Position numbers and translations under genes: made by a program
Notes under the pieces: model-generated
Database searches by the model: none
Seen by the model: the letters and a program-made list of their open reading frames with translations, nothing else
What the model was told of the DNA's origin: nothing
Part shown: positions 1-11,086 of the stretch, piece by piece
Layout: each line of letters opens with the position of its first letter
Position numbering within the stretch: the stretch's first letter is position 1
Assembly (NCBI GenBank): GCA_964017065.1
Contig: OZ024787.1
Location: 7,611,899 to 7,675,898, forward strand
Direction of reading: 5' to 3'
From: Haliclona indistincta
Taxonomy: Eukaryota > Porifera > Demospongiae > Haplosclerida > Chalinidae
DNA length: 64,000 nucleotides

Positions 1-1
1 T

Positions 2-235
2 ACGCTACCGTCCAGAAATCAGCCACTCCCGAAAAGGTCAGACAAGTCACAAAGTGTATTCTTTCCGTTCAATACTGTTAACAAACATGAACTACAGTAT
101 GATCAAGACCAGCACTCTGGCAACACACAGGCTGCTCTTCAACCTGTTGAACTCAATACCCCATCCTTCTCCGTAAGTTTACCACAAGGGAAAATTTTCG
201 AAGCTTCTTCAAATCATAATAGTGCGGTTGTGTAG
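2..235 (+). CDS. 3' end of an upstream gene, partial
   Basis: Frame 2 is open from the window edge to a TAG at 233-235 (about 77 codons). It encodes a polar, Gln/Ser/Pro-rich stretch with no domain I recognise. A good donor (GTAAGT) sits at 172-177, so the last part may be intron read-through rather than terminal coding sequence. There is no start codon, so the gene must begin upstream of the window. It could also be a chance open frame; confidence is low. Confidence 0.3.
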   Translation, partial: TLPSRNQPLPKRSDKSQSVFFPFNTVNKHELQYDQDQHSGNTQAALQPVELNTPSFSVSLPQGKIFEASSNHNSAVV

Positions 236-1380
236 CTTATCTACATTGTACTCTATTGAGACGTTGTATAAGCATGTTTTGCAACAGTGTTATGATAACT
301 GAGTTCTAAGATTGTGAATTTTTATTCTATAAAATTACAGGTGGTGTGTTCTTACCAACTGTGTTTTAACTGTAAAAGCAATTGAGGGTCAGTTTATACT
401 GTACATGTAGACGGTCTTTTGAATCCTGAGTCATATGCACCTATTGTGAATAATATTGAAGAATACTCTTTTATTCCTGAATGCATGGTGTGCATTATCC
501 ACATGCTTCTGTTTATTCAGAGGTCATCAAGACGTGTAATCAGTTCACCGTTATTTTTAATTATGTTCAATTTCAGCGCTGTACTGTTAGCCGTGTTCTT
601 TATAGCTTGTAATTGTTAAAGTGCACATACACAAGGAGCCTTACTGATCTAAGATGTAAGAGTTTAGCAACATCTGAATATTTCTGAGAACAATGGTAGA
701 CAACATGTTCTAATTAGTCTCAGTGTGCAACACAAATCATCTCTTGATTCACATTGTCTATCTTGTTCCCATCCCAGGCCGCAATATTGTGATGGATGTG
801 TGCAGTGAAGGATGATCAATGCTGCTAATTTAAGCCTGCTATGATGAACTGATGTACATGTACCATAAAAAGCATTTTTTAAATTATTATTGTTCATCTT
901 ATGAGTAGTGTTCAGCTCTTTTGTAACTCTGCTTATGCATGCTGAGGCCAGGGATATTCAGTGAAAATTGATTATAAAAAGCTACTTTTGTAGACGTGGC
1001 TCGACCTTACATTTTCCATTTATTCTTTAGAAACAGAGTTGAGCCACGCCTATAAAAGTGCAGGAAAGTCTAGAGTACTTCGTGATAATAATGATGATAG
1101 TAGTCATGACACAGCAATGGTGTGTTTCAAGCGATGCATCTACCATCGTGTTATCAAGCTTGTTCTCTTTAGATTCCCTTTGCACTGAACTGTGGCGATG
1201 ATGGAATCTGCACATCAGATCTGAAGCTGGAACTTGCTGGTGTAAATTTCTTGTGAATTGGTGTACATGTAGATCAAAGTCCGTTCAGAATAATCATCTT
1301 ATTCACTGTGCAAATAATGGCTATGTCAAAATAGTTGTGCATTTTGACCATGACCATTTTGACCATTATTATCATCATGA
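236..1380. other. intergenic, no gene seen
   Basis: AT-rich sequence with short scattered open frames that lack splice context or recognisable protein character. A weak inverted pair (GTGGCTC near 996 and GAGCCAC near 1042) may be MITE debris. Nothing else is supported. Confidence 0.5.
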
Positions 1381-1383
1381 ATT

Positions 1384-1720
1384 TTGAAGGGGTGTCCCCG
1401 GGGTTCAAAGGGGCTGAGCCCCTCGCCACTTTTGGCATTTTTAAGGTATCAGGATACCCAGAAATGCATACTTGGGCATAGAATATGGTCTAAACTATGC
1501 TGTTTGCTCACCTGGACACCACCAGATTTTTATGCCGAGGTGTGGGCGGAGCCACGAGGTTTGTGTGTGTGTGTGTGTGTGTCCGCAATGCGTATCTCAG
1601 CAGCCGCTTGCTACTAAGCGCTGAAACTTGCAATACAGGTAGATCTCGATAGTTTATGAAAATCAAATTTGACAGATTTGCTATTAAAGCCTTTGTTTTG
1701 AAGTTATGGCGTGATTTGCT
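1384..1720. repeat. dispersed repeat with GT microsatellite
   Basis: Contains a (GT)n run at about 1561-1583, followed by text around 'actaagcgctgaaac'. Similar wording recurs near 19.69-19.93 kb ('aactaagcgctgaaac', then 'gttatggcg'). This suggests an interspersed, non-coding repeat family. Confidence 0.45.
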
Positions 1721-1989
1721 AACCTAAACAGCCGTCTTGAGCACTCGGGCCTACTTCATAGACAAAACTGTCTACAGATGGCTACAGTGCAACTTGAAGG
1801 CTTGATCTGTGATAGTACAGCTCGCGCGACTCCATTGGCAGCAGTGAAACTAGCGAGCGAAAGCTTGTTTGAGTTCACTTAGCTGCTCGACAGGTGAGCC
1901 GGAGCGAGCAGAGCAGGTACAGTCACGCCCAGCTACATTATTCTGTTTGGCTTCAATACAACTTTTGTACAACAGCTTGTACAGTTGCT

Positions 1990-2370
1990 GGATAGCTGCC
2001 ACTAGCCTGCGCTTCCATAGAACTGTTGCTATGATCTGCTGCTTGCCTGCTGGTGCTGCTGCTGCTGGATAGCTGCTACTAGCCTGTGCTTCCATAGCAC
2101 TGTTGCTATGATCTGCTGCTGCTGAATAGCTACCACTAGCCTGTGCTTCCATAGCACTGTTGCTATGATCTGCTGCTGCTGCTGGATAGCTACCACTAGC
2201 CTGCGCTTCGACAGCACTGTTGCTATGATCTGCTGCTGCTGGATAAGCTGTCACTAGCATGCACTTCCATAGCACTGTTGCTATGATCTGCTGCTTGCTG
2301 CTGCTGGATAGCTGCCACTAGCCTGTGCTTCCATAGCACTGTTGCTATGATCTGCTGCTTGCCTGCATGT
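1990..2370. repeat. minisatellite, about six units of 57-77 bp
   Basis: About six tandem units share the cores 'actagcctg' and 'cactgttgctatgatctgctg'-like text, separated by variable GCT/TGC runs of 9-25 bp. Long open frames occur on both strands only because unit lengths are often multiples of three. I do not regard them as genes. Confidence 0.8.
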
Positions 2371-2539
2371 TCCATGGATCTGCTGGTCACTTCTACTGTA
2401 GCTTGCATTGCATGCTTCTATGACACTGTTTTGATGCTTCCATGGATCTACTGCATTCATGCATACGTGCTGTCATAATGCATCTGCTAATTGCATGCTA
2501 GCATACATGCTACTGCACCGAGGCATCTGCACCTTTGGT

Positions 2540-2800
2540 GCTTTATTGTATCAGTCACCAGGGCTAAACGAAGACTGAAAATGACGAGGTCGCAGCACTT
2601 AAGCGGCTTCAGTTCCGAAGTGGGAGTGGCCAACTCAGAGTTTAGTACATGGTCATAAACTTTGACATGCCAGGAAAAAACAGTGCTAGTTCGGAACAGC
2701 TAGCGTACTGTATGTTGTCGAAAATCGCAAGACAAACTGTCAGTTGAGATGAGCAAGTCAAAATTTTCGTCAAAATAATTCAGGGACAAAAAGGGTTAAA
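2540..2800. mobile_element. remnant of a TTAA-type MITE
   Basis: Text around 'gacgaggtcg...cttcgaagtggga' near 2583-2630 resembles the MITEs at 61.2-62.4 kb. 'gtcaaaattttcgtcaaaataattca' followed by AAAGGGTTAA (ending at 2800) resembles the right end of the MITE at 49.84-50.01 kb. The left terminus is not recognisable, so this is an old or composite copy just upstream of the receptor promoter. Confidence 0.5.
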
Positions 2801-2980
2801 CGGCGTTAAAGTAGTATTACCGCATCAACCGGGTTTTAGTAGCAGCCACTACAATGGTCTATATACAAAGATACAATTCAGTTCGACACAGTACTCTGCG
2901 TGAGCGACTCTGCGATTACAAGCCTCGCGCTACTAGTAAGGCGCTCGGCAATTAGCTATAGTTCTGTTAGTTCAGTTGAA
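2801..2980 (+). promoter_or_regulatory. promoter of Ig receptor gene A
   Basis: A TATATA box lies at 2860-2865, 121 bp before the chosen ATG. From about 2801 to the ATG the sequence is nearly identical to 10911-11086 upstream of the second receptor locus, including 'ttaccgcatcaaccgggttttag'-like text and the segment rich in 'cgacacagtactctgcg'. Such matched upstream blocks mean promoter and first exon were duplicated together. Confidence 0.55.
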
Positions 2981-5900
2981 ATGATCAGTCCGCACTCCAC
3001 CATGTCAGTGCACGTCAGAGTTTCTGTAGTACACGTAGTTGCTTCTATAGTATTTATGATATGGATCCCTGCCTCCACTTGTCAGCCTTACACCATAGTC
3101 GTATCTCGTTTAGGTTTTAACACGGGCAACAACAATATCGAGTTATCGTGCAGTCTGAATGGTACAACCATCTCTGGTGCAACTTTCTACCGTCGAAATG
3201 GCGACAGTGAAACGCTACTGAACTCAAACACCTTCATCATAAACAAAATTACAGAAGGTTTTTATTTCTGCAAAAAAGATGACTCAAGATCTAATGAACA
3301 ACCTATTAATGGTAAGTGAAAAGACCTTAGCATTGGTTTATATCTATCTATTTATTTTCCCAACAGCATTTCCTACTACTACCTTTCTGAGCAACGAACC
3401 TCCAAGTGGTACATGGGGACAAATGTACACAGCAATATGCCCACACAGTTTTGGAGCTCTAGCTATGGAACGCCCTGATCTTTATTCTATCACCTGGATT
3501 GCACTTTACAGTACTGGTGGCACTGTTGTCCTGAATTCAAGCACTAGAGAATACACACTTAATAGCACAAATCTCACTATATCAAGATTCACTCCTTTTG
3601 TTCAGTCACTGGTTTGTATACTAACAGTAGAGGGAGTACCAAATTTCCAGGGAAGCAATATAGCTGAGCAACGAGGCGCTCTTCAAGATATTGTTTCAGA
3701 AGGTGAGTATTGCATATCAATTATACACTGTCATGACTTTGACTTCGCTAAATGTTCTGTTACAGATGGTACTGGGCCAACCAGTATTGTTGAAGCTCCT
3801 CTAAAATCCATAGTCATAGCTGGATATAGTGCAGAGTTCCAGTGCACTGCTTCTGTACCTCAATTGCGCACAGTGATGTTTGAAGTGTTTGGAGGGGGTA
3901 TCAAATCATCATCTGAATCAAATTCCTGCAATACTTCTTTAACTACCAAAATCTGTACTGACTCTATTGGAGACCATCCAGTGACACTCACCTGTGACTA
4001 CTCTGTAGGATTCCAAATCAGTTGTACACTGCGTATAGATAACTTCATGGAAAGTCAATCCAACAATGTTTCCTGTAAGATTATGAATAGGAATATGGTA
4101 GAGACAAGCAAGACTGTTGGAAGGGTTGTTGAAGGTAAAGAAACAATGTGCATGTGTGTACAAATACCTTTGTGTCATCAAGCTAGTTTGTTGCTATAAT
4201 GGGCCAATGCTAATTAAATTTTGGTGATAATTTAATAATGGCAGTATTGATAGTGCATTCTGAACTTCATATGCTATATAGAAGCAATAACCGGAGCCAT
4301 GCATGGAGTGTGGCTGATCAGGGGAAGTTTCTGACAGACAAACAGATTTGTGATATTAGATAGAGTATTCATGAATTAACACCTAACAAAGGATATAGTT
4401 CTTGAGGGTGCTGTCCCTAGCAACCTGGTGATAAAATTACCATTAAAGGGAAGCATTGTTTAAACTACTGCATGAATGATAGCTGCTACATGATTGCTAT
4501 TCCATGGAGCAGTACGCTCAGACTCCGTTGCATGCATGCCTGAATTAACATACAGCATCCACTTCCATCACTGTTTCTATGAATTTTGGGTGCAGAACAT
4601 TTCCTGGAGTCTAAGTACTAACACACCATCTGGCATCTAAAATAGTTTCCAAGAGATTGGGTTACAGCAGCTATAGCTGTTTTCATAGTACTATTTTAAC
4701 CTGTTGACTTGTTCACATAATCATTTTATGATTCTACTCTTGAAGTCTTGGCTAGTTCACTATTAAGCAGTGTGTTTGTACTATTGCATGTTTATGATAA
4801 GCAAAATTATATACATTTTGCATAGCTTTGCATGTTTATGAGTTTTCAGAACAAGGTATAATGAAACAGTGAGTGAATTGTGTTATCTAAACAATTCTTG
4901 AGCTGGTTTTTCAGCTGCCTAGTTTCATTCCTTAGTAGTGTGTGACCTACCAGAGTGTGAAGGAGAGTCACAGCTTGTTTAATAATATGTATAATACTCC
5001 TTCTAAAAGGAAGAGATAACCAAAATGTAGTTTACCATTCATCTGGCAAATGAACCATGTCTTCAGGATAAGCATCAACAAAATAATTAATACCATAGCT
5101 TGAGAGGTCATCCTGTGCCACTGGAGCCTAACAGGTGCTAACAATATATACTGACAAGGCTTTCACTATGTTGTTAGTGACATATCATCCCAGCTATTTC
5201 AAAGGATAGAAAATTAAAAAGATTTCTATCGAAATCAAAAGGATGTAGGAGGTATTAATCTACTACTGGTCCACAATGTAAACCAACAAGGAACAAGCTT
5301 GGAATGGTAACGTCAATATCATGCAATTATTATTTGAAAAATATAACTTACTTCGTTAAAATCAATGCAAATGTCTATTATTTTCCCAACAGAAATTTCT
5401 TCTTCTACTCCCACGGATATATTTATCAACAGCCCTCCGAGTGGTACATGGGGACAAATGTATACAGCGAAATGCCCACACAGTTTTGGAGCTCTAGCTA
5501 TGGAAAGCCCTGATCTTTATTCTATCACCTGGACTGTACGTTACAGTACTGGTGACGATGTTGTCCTGAATTCAAGCACAACAGAATACACACTTAATAG
5601 CACAAATCTCATCATATCAAGATTCACTCCTTTTGTTCAGTCACTAGTTTGTACAGTGACTGGAATACCAAGTTTCCAATTCCAGATAGTCATGCAACGA
5701 GGCTTTCTTGAAAATATTGTTTCAATAGGTGAGTATTGCACATCAATTATACACTGTCATAACTTAGACTTCGCTCTCTGTTACAGATGGTTCTGGGCCA
5801 ACCAGTATTGTTGAAGCTCCTCTAAAATCCATAGTCAAAGCTGGATATAGTGCAGAGTTCCAATGCACTGCTTCTGTACCTCAAATGCGCTCAGTGATGT

Positions 5901-8356
5901 TTGAGGTGTTTGGAGGGAGTATCAAATCATCATCTGAATCAAATTCTTGCAACACTTCTTTAACCACCCAAATCTGTACTGACTCTATTGGAGACCATCC
6001 AGTGACACTCACCTGTGACTACTCTGTAGGATTCCAAATCAGCTGTACACTACGTATAGATAACTTCATGGAAAGTCAATCCAACAATGTTTCCTGTAAG
6101 ATTTTGAACAGGAATATGGTAGAGACAAGCAAGACTGTTGGAAGGATTGTTGAAGGTAAAGAAACAATACATTTGTGTCATCAAGTAATTTTGTTGCAAT
6201 AAGGGGCCAATGCTATTTAAATTTTGGTGATAATGTACATGTAGCAGTATTATCATTGCCGATCGGCAATGATATGTAGAGATGACCTCGAACTAACGGA
6301 TGGTGGCTACTCATGTGTGAAATGAGTTATCGCACATATCTCTTCTGTTATTCAAATTCTACTGTTTAACTATTTCTAAGTGAATCTGTAGCGTAAGTGG
6401 TCATGAAAGTCGCCGGGACTGCTTGCTTGACGACGGAAATTAAATGGCGACTCTCCGAGAGAGCCGTTGCAGATATTCGCTGTTCAGTTAACGTTTCTTG
6501 AGGTTCCAGACATATTGGATTGATCAGACGATTGTTCTGAGCATGAAAATACCTTTGGCGAAGGTGGCAGAAGTTTCTTAAGTGGTAAACTGAAATCGCC
6601 GCCCACGCGAAGTGCCGGTTAATCTCCCCCTTCTCCTTCTCCTCCTCCTTTTCTTCCTCCTCCTCCTTCTCCTCCACCTCTTCCTCCTCTTCCTTCTCCT
6701 CCTTCTTCTTGATGAAGAAATTCTTGAGGGTACTATAGTAACTTGGAGAAGGAGCAGTATGCTCAGACTCCGTTGCATGCACGCCTGATTTAACATACAG
6801 CATCACTGTTTTTATGACTTTGGGGTAAAGTAGTGTGTGACTTACTACCAGTGTGAAGGAGCGTTACAGCTTGTCACTTAATATGTATAATAACTCCTAA
6901 AAGGAAGATAACCAAAATGTTTGTCTTGTTTGTTTGTTGCATTGGCATTGGCGCTAGGCAATAACATGTAGGGATGGCTGTGATTCATCCCTACACTTTT
7001 AGGTTTTTCTTTTGCATATCATTACTGTATCTGTACACTGTTGTTAAGTACTTTCTTTTTTCCCCTCGTGCAGTGGACAAGCTAAAGCGTCCAGAAACAA
7101 GTCAAATGGAAAATGGAAATTTGATGATTTACAGTAGTCTACCAGATGATATAATTTTGTCTAAATTTATTGACACAATCAATGTCACTGTAAAATTTGA
7201 ACCTGCTCAAGTCAACTGTGAAAATCGAAGCTACACAGCAGAACTCGACAACCAGACACTAAATTTTGTGATTAATAGAACTGATTCCTGCATTCCTCAG
7301 GAGTCTTTCCAGGTTAAAGTCAAAGCGCCCTTCACTAATAACTTTTCTGAACTTTCTGATACAATTGGTAAGTTATCATGTTTGTGCATAACTCAATTTT
7401 ACCTGTTATTTTTAAAAGCGGTTTTTACAAGTCGCTTTGGTATATCCGTTCTTCTGTGACAATGAAATGAATTAGTGTTGGTTTAGTAGCCAGATTCCAT
7501 TTTGGTATTAGTATTAGTAAAGTAAAGTAAAAAAGTTTTACTGAAAAGTTTAGGGATGACACTTGAAAAAGAAAAGGAAGTGCAAGTGTAAAAGTCACAA
7601 GTAGCCCTACATCAGCGGCTTGCTGCGACGATGTGCAACTGAAAATGAAATCCTCTTCCTATACCTTTTACAACCATCAATTACTTCATTGGACTGCGTC
7701 CTCCTACAATATAACATAAGAATGGAACCATAGAATAAGCCGCCGAAGGCGACTTGCACACGTGACGTACTCGGGTGAAATGAGTCAAAACATAAAGTGA
7801 ACTCAGCGGTGGTCTACTTAACTTAGACCACCTCTGACTGACCAATCAAATTGCAGCATTACATTGCAGTATGATCTAATAATAATTTTATTATCCTAGC
7901 TAAATGATTTCATATTCATTTTACTTACTGTACAGGAGTATTCACAGCTGATAAAATTAGCTATGTTGGATTTATAACTGGTAAGTTAAAGTCAGCTAAT
8001 AATGTCCACTGAAGGATGTGCAGTGCACATCATCAAAAATTCATGTGCCGGTTTGTCTGAAGTTGTCACTGTAAATTTGTAATAGCTAATTTATTTTACA
8101 TACAGCTGGAGCAATAATTGGAATTGTCTTGTTCACTGTAATTCCAGCTATACTGTCAGCTGTATTATATCGTAAGCATTTTAAGAAGACTAGCAGACAA
8201 GAGGAACATATTTATGACTACGTTGAACCCTTAAGTCCTCCTCAACTTCCACCACCACGACTAACTACTCATGACAATCCTGCTTATGAGAGATTTAAAC
8301 TGAAAGACTGTGGAGCATACTCAAGTGGATTGAATACTGTGCATACGGAAGTTTAG
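2981..8356 (+). CDS. Ig-like transmembrane receptor A (8 exons, 776 aa)
   Basis: Exons: 2981-3311, 3367-3702, 3766-4134, 5393-5728, 5787-6155, 7074-7367, 7936-7980, 8106-8356. All internal junctions are phase 1 and the total is exactly 777 codons. Residues 1-30 include a hydrophobic signal segment. Ig1 (about 31-110) has ELSC and GFYFC cysteines. Then come two copies of an Ig2/Ig3 pair (exons of 336 and 369 nt each; Ig2 about 111-222 and 346-457, Ig3 about 223-345 and 458-580). An FN3-like stalk (581-678) is followed by a short linker and a TM helix near 694-717. The tail has YDYVEP, a proline run, a DNPAY (NPxY, PTB-type) motif and a C-terminal TEV (class I PDZ type). Many NxS/T sites fit an ectodomain. 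The start at 2981 was chosen because it precedes the signal; an in-frame codon lies upstream at 2900. The family is a cell-surface recognition or adhesion type; the ligand is unknown. Confidence 0.85.
4135..5392. other. large intron with a fragment of a Helitron-family palindrome arm
   Basis: This intron separates the two Ig2/Ig3 cassettes of receptor A. At about 5208-5307 it carries one arm of the foldback sequence found at 20.3, 34.3, 36.7 and 50.5 kb ('aaaaagatttctatcgaaat'). The other arm is missing. Its first ~220 bp match the intron after 13433, showing the intron was copied with the cassette. Confidence 0.6.
6249..6325 (+). other. palindrome plus possible Ig exon remnant
   Basis: A 24-bp perfect palindrome centred on GCCGATCGGC lies at about 6250-6273. 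It is followed by a short open frame (6281-6325) reading DDLELTDGGYSCVK and a stop, which looks like the F-strand of an Ig domain (DGGYSC). A near-identical block is at 19000-19080. The palindrome, but not the Ig-like text, recurs at 60731-60755. It may be exon debris beside a mobile palindrome; no good splice acceptor supports it as a working exon. Confidence 0.35.
6366..6720. repeat. intronic repeat with a CTC/CTT tract
   Basis: The block containing 'gaaagtcgccgggactgcttg' followed by a pyrimidine triplet tract recurs at 17140-17350 and 19150-19470. Each copy lies between receptor cassettes, so it travelled with the cassette duplications. Acidic or basic low-complexity open frames here come from the triplet tract. 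Confidence 0.6.
7780..7880. repeat. fragment of a dispersed element
   Basis: 'ctgaccaatcaaattgca' and neighbouring 'ggtggtctact' text match parts of the nested element at 15.1-15.55 kb. It lies inside the receptor A intron before the short pre-TM exon. Confidence 0.4.
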
Positions 8357-9192
8357 TAGTTAGAGAGAGAAAAAACTCACGTGAAGTAAAAATTTGATGA
8401 TGTAATAATCTAAAATCTGTGTGATGATACACTTCATGTCCGATCATGATCGTATTGAAATTTTCATTTTGATTTGTGAACTAGCAATACCCATGTGACA
8501 TACTGCATCTTGAGGTGAGGGTGAGAACAGAGTATATAAGGAGCGTAGACAGTGACAGCTCAAATACTTCAGGTGCGCTAGATACGCCGTTCTTAGAGAG
8601 AGCAACACACAAATACTGCTTGATGGCTATAATAAACACCTAAGAGATGACAAAGGGAGAAGAAAGGAGGGAGAGAGAGAAAGATACATTATACATAAAA
8701 GAGAGATGTAAAACTTATTCCCACAAACAAAACCAGCGATTTTGGATTGAAACTGCACGATACAATTCCCACAAATATTATTATTACCAGCAATACGGTA
8801 CACTACACAATGATGTAGCTCAGTCTAGCTGTATTCAATCACCTCATGCATTGCAGCTCCCTACAGCATCTGTGACTTTGAGCAAACTATAAAGAAATTG
8901 TATATGTTGTAAAAATTAGGAGGTGAGAGAGACTAAGCAATATTGCATGGACAAGAATGATCAAGAGGAACTACCATGGAGAAACGAATGGATTCTGATA
9001 AGGCACACCTTGTCACACGTGGAACGGTCGGATCAGCCCGCCCACGTTATTACATCACGAGCCCCGCCTTTAGATTGGCACGCATGAAAATGCGCAATAA
9101 AACCATTTCATGAGAGCTTTATATTTCAAGTACTATGTGACTGTTGTTACGTTGCTTCTCTGATCCAGAACTTGTACAGTCAATTTGCTAAA
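8357..9192. other. 3' flank of receptor A
   Basis: A polyadenylation signal AATAAA is at 8631-8636, about 275 bp after the receptor stop. The open frame after it (from 8647) is Lys/Glu-rich, has no domain and lies beyond the likely cleavage site. No gene is supported in this stretch. Confidence 0.5.
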
Positions 9193-10190
9193 ATGACGTT
9201 CTTTGTCTGTCAGAAGCAAGTTTGTATTTTGATTATCTTGATCACAACTGCTAGTGCTGCCAGTATGTTGAAAACAATGCTTCTTTATGCTATTTACATT
9301 ATAATTTATTTTATTTTGTAGCTATCACAGAGGGTCCTGTGTCAGTAAGTGCACTGATTAGAGAGAGTACTCAGTTCCACTGTGCTGCCATTGGTGCTGA
9401 CATCATTGCTTGGAAAGTTGATGATTTATTTGCTACTGACATCAGAATCACGGATCGAGCCATTTTTCATACCACTCCAGTGACAGCTTCAGGTACGATA
9501 CAGTCCTCTCTCACTGTACCAGCAACGATAGAGAACAATGGCACTACTGTAAAGTGTACTAGCCTAATGTGACCATAAATTATGGTGACAGTGCAATAAT
9601 AGGCCAGTTTCCTGTAAACAAAAATATTGATAATAATCATTTTTTTTGTGCGTAATGGAAACATTTTACACTTTCTACTTCAGCATTGCAGGAAGTTTGG
9701 ATTATACATTAAATTAACAATCTGTTCCCTAGACTATTACGACCTAGCAAGTGTGTCTCAACCTTTAATTTGGTAACCAACTACAATATCACTCACAGTG
9801 CTGCTACTTTTGCAATCAATATACAACGAGTAAGTGTACTACTTTGTGTCCATTGTAGATCATTAATTGGTTTTTAGTGGAGCTTTACCATCTGTCCTGA
9901 TCAAGAATTGTCATTTGTGACTTACCCAATGAGAAACAGCTCAAAAAAGACCACACACACTACTGTGGCTATTTCACGACCTGGTCTAGTGAACTACACA
10001 CTTGGTCATCGGCATTGCATGAGAATAGAAACATTGAAACGATGACAGTTCTCAAGTTTCAGTAAGTTCACTTATTTAATAATAGATTTCCTCCCTACAC
10101 ACCTATACAGGTTCCTATGATGTCCAACATTGTGATGTTCATTCTGATATCACTTCCATACTAGTGGAGTGTACAATTCAACTGGACCAG
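9193..10190 (+). pseudogene. decayed Ig-domain surface-protein gene
   Basis: Exon 1 (9193-9262) encodes a 23-residue signal peptide (MTFFVCQKQV...) and ends in phase 1 at GTATGT. Exon 2 starts at 9322 and encodes an Ig-like domain (cysteines in FHCAA and VKCTS). The frame is lost near 9567, after which another frame continues as NVTINYGDSAIIG, consistent with a 1-base deletion. A third exon (9878-10061, WSFTICPDQE...) has an in-frame TGA near its end, and a fourth (10111-10190) runs up to the hairpin at 10195. All splice phases still agree, so this was once a spliced gene. It is not a close copy of receptors A or B. A sequencing error could explain the frameshift but not also the stop. Confidence 0.55.
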
Positions 10191-10194
10191 GTGT

Positions 10195-10303
10195 AGCCTG
10201 CATTGTCGAGAAGAAAAATAGTGCTCTCTGGTGGGCGTGGTTCTAGTTTGAGGGAGGCCACGCCCCCCGGGAGAGCATTATTTTTCTTTGCGAAAATGCA
10301 GGC
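10195..10303. mobile_element. foldback MITE, about 109 bp
   Basis: Imperfect inverted arms: 'gcctgcatt' with 'gaagaaaaata' on the left, and 'tatttttctttgcgaaaatgc' with 'aggc' on the right. They flank a GC-rich centre with GGGCGTGG/CCACGCCC. It lies five bases after the last recognisable exon of the decayed Ig gene and may have helped kill it. Confidence 0.5.
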
Positions 10304-10900
10304 CCAAAGTAGCGTGTGACTGCTAGTTGTACTTGCAACGGATGCTACGGTTGGAGATCTTTCCTTAGATGCTAGTTTTGTGCTGGTGATGCCGCGTTTA
10401 TGGTCATAGTTCTCTGTATTACGGTTAATATTTTGAGCCTTTTCAGCCAGATGGCAAACAGTAAGCATTTCAGCTGAAATTTTTTATATGCAGTGCTTAG
10501 GCTTAGTACTATCAGAAAATATTGGTAGGGATCTGTCCGTTCAATTTCACAAAAAGTAAAGCCCTGCAAATATGTTGGAATCACGAGTCATTGCTAGTCC
10601 TGAAACGCTTATTTGGGGAGGTAAGCCTGCCAATCTGAGCTGTTGCAAGAACTGCCGAGACGGTACTAAGCACGCGCAAACAGAGCACTAACTGCTAACT
10701 GTCGCGAAGAGTCGAGAATGCACCATTATTAACCCCAAGGTCAAAGGTCACAAAAGTTGCCGATTTCAGCTAGCGATTGCAGAGCAACGAGCAACGATTT
10801 CAGAGATTTGAATATGCAGTTGTTTGTTACGTATATAGTGTTGTTTGTAACTGCAGTAAAGGCTAGATTCTCTGACTTTTATTTTTTTATTGCGGACCCT
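10304..10900. other. intergenic, no gene seen
   Basis: No splice-supported open frame or recognised repeat. Short open frames on both strands look random. Confidence 0.45.
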
Positions 10901-10904
10901 ACTA

Positions 10905-11086
10905 AAGGGTTGAACGGCGTTAAAGTATTACCGCATCAACCGGGTTTTAGTAACAGCCACTAAAATGGTTTATATATAAACATACAATTCAGTTCGACAC
11001 AGTACTCTGCGTGAGCGACTCTGCGATTACAAGCCTCGCGCTACAGTAGTAAGGCGATCGGCAATTAGCTATACAGTTCAGTTGAA
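10905..11086 (+). promoter_or_regulatory. promoter of Ig receptor locus B
   Basis: A TATATATAAA box lies at 10971-10980, 116 bp before the ATG at 11087. Spacing and flanking sequence match the receptor A promoter almost base for base, with small indels. Confidence 0.55.

Noticed and set aside
1850..2408. Alanine- and glutamine-rich frames
   Set aside because: Translations of the ~60-bp minisatellite on both strands.
6366..6806. Lys/Glu-rich minus-strand frame
   Set aside because: A low-complexity triplet tract within a receptor A intron.
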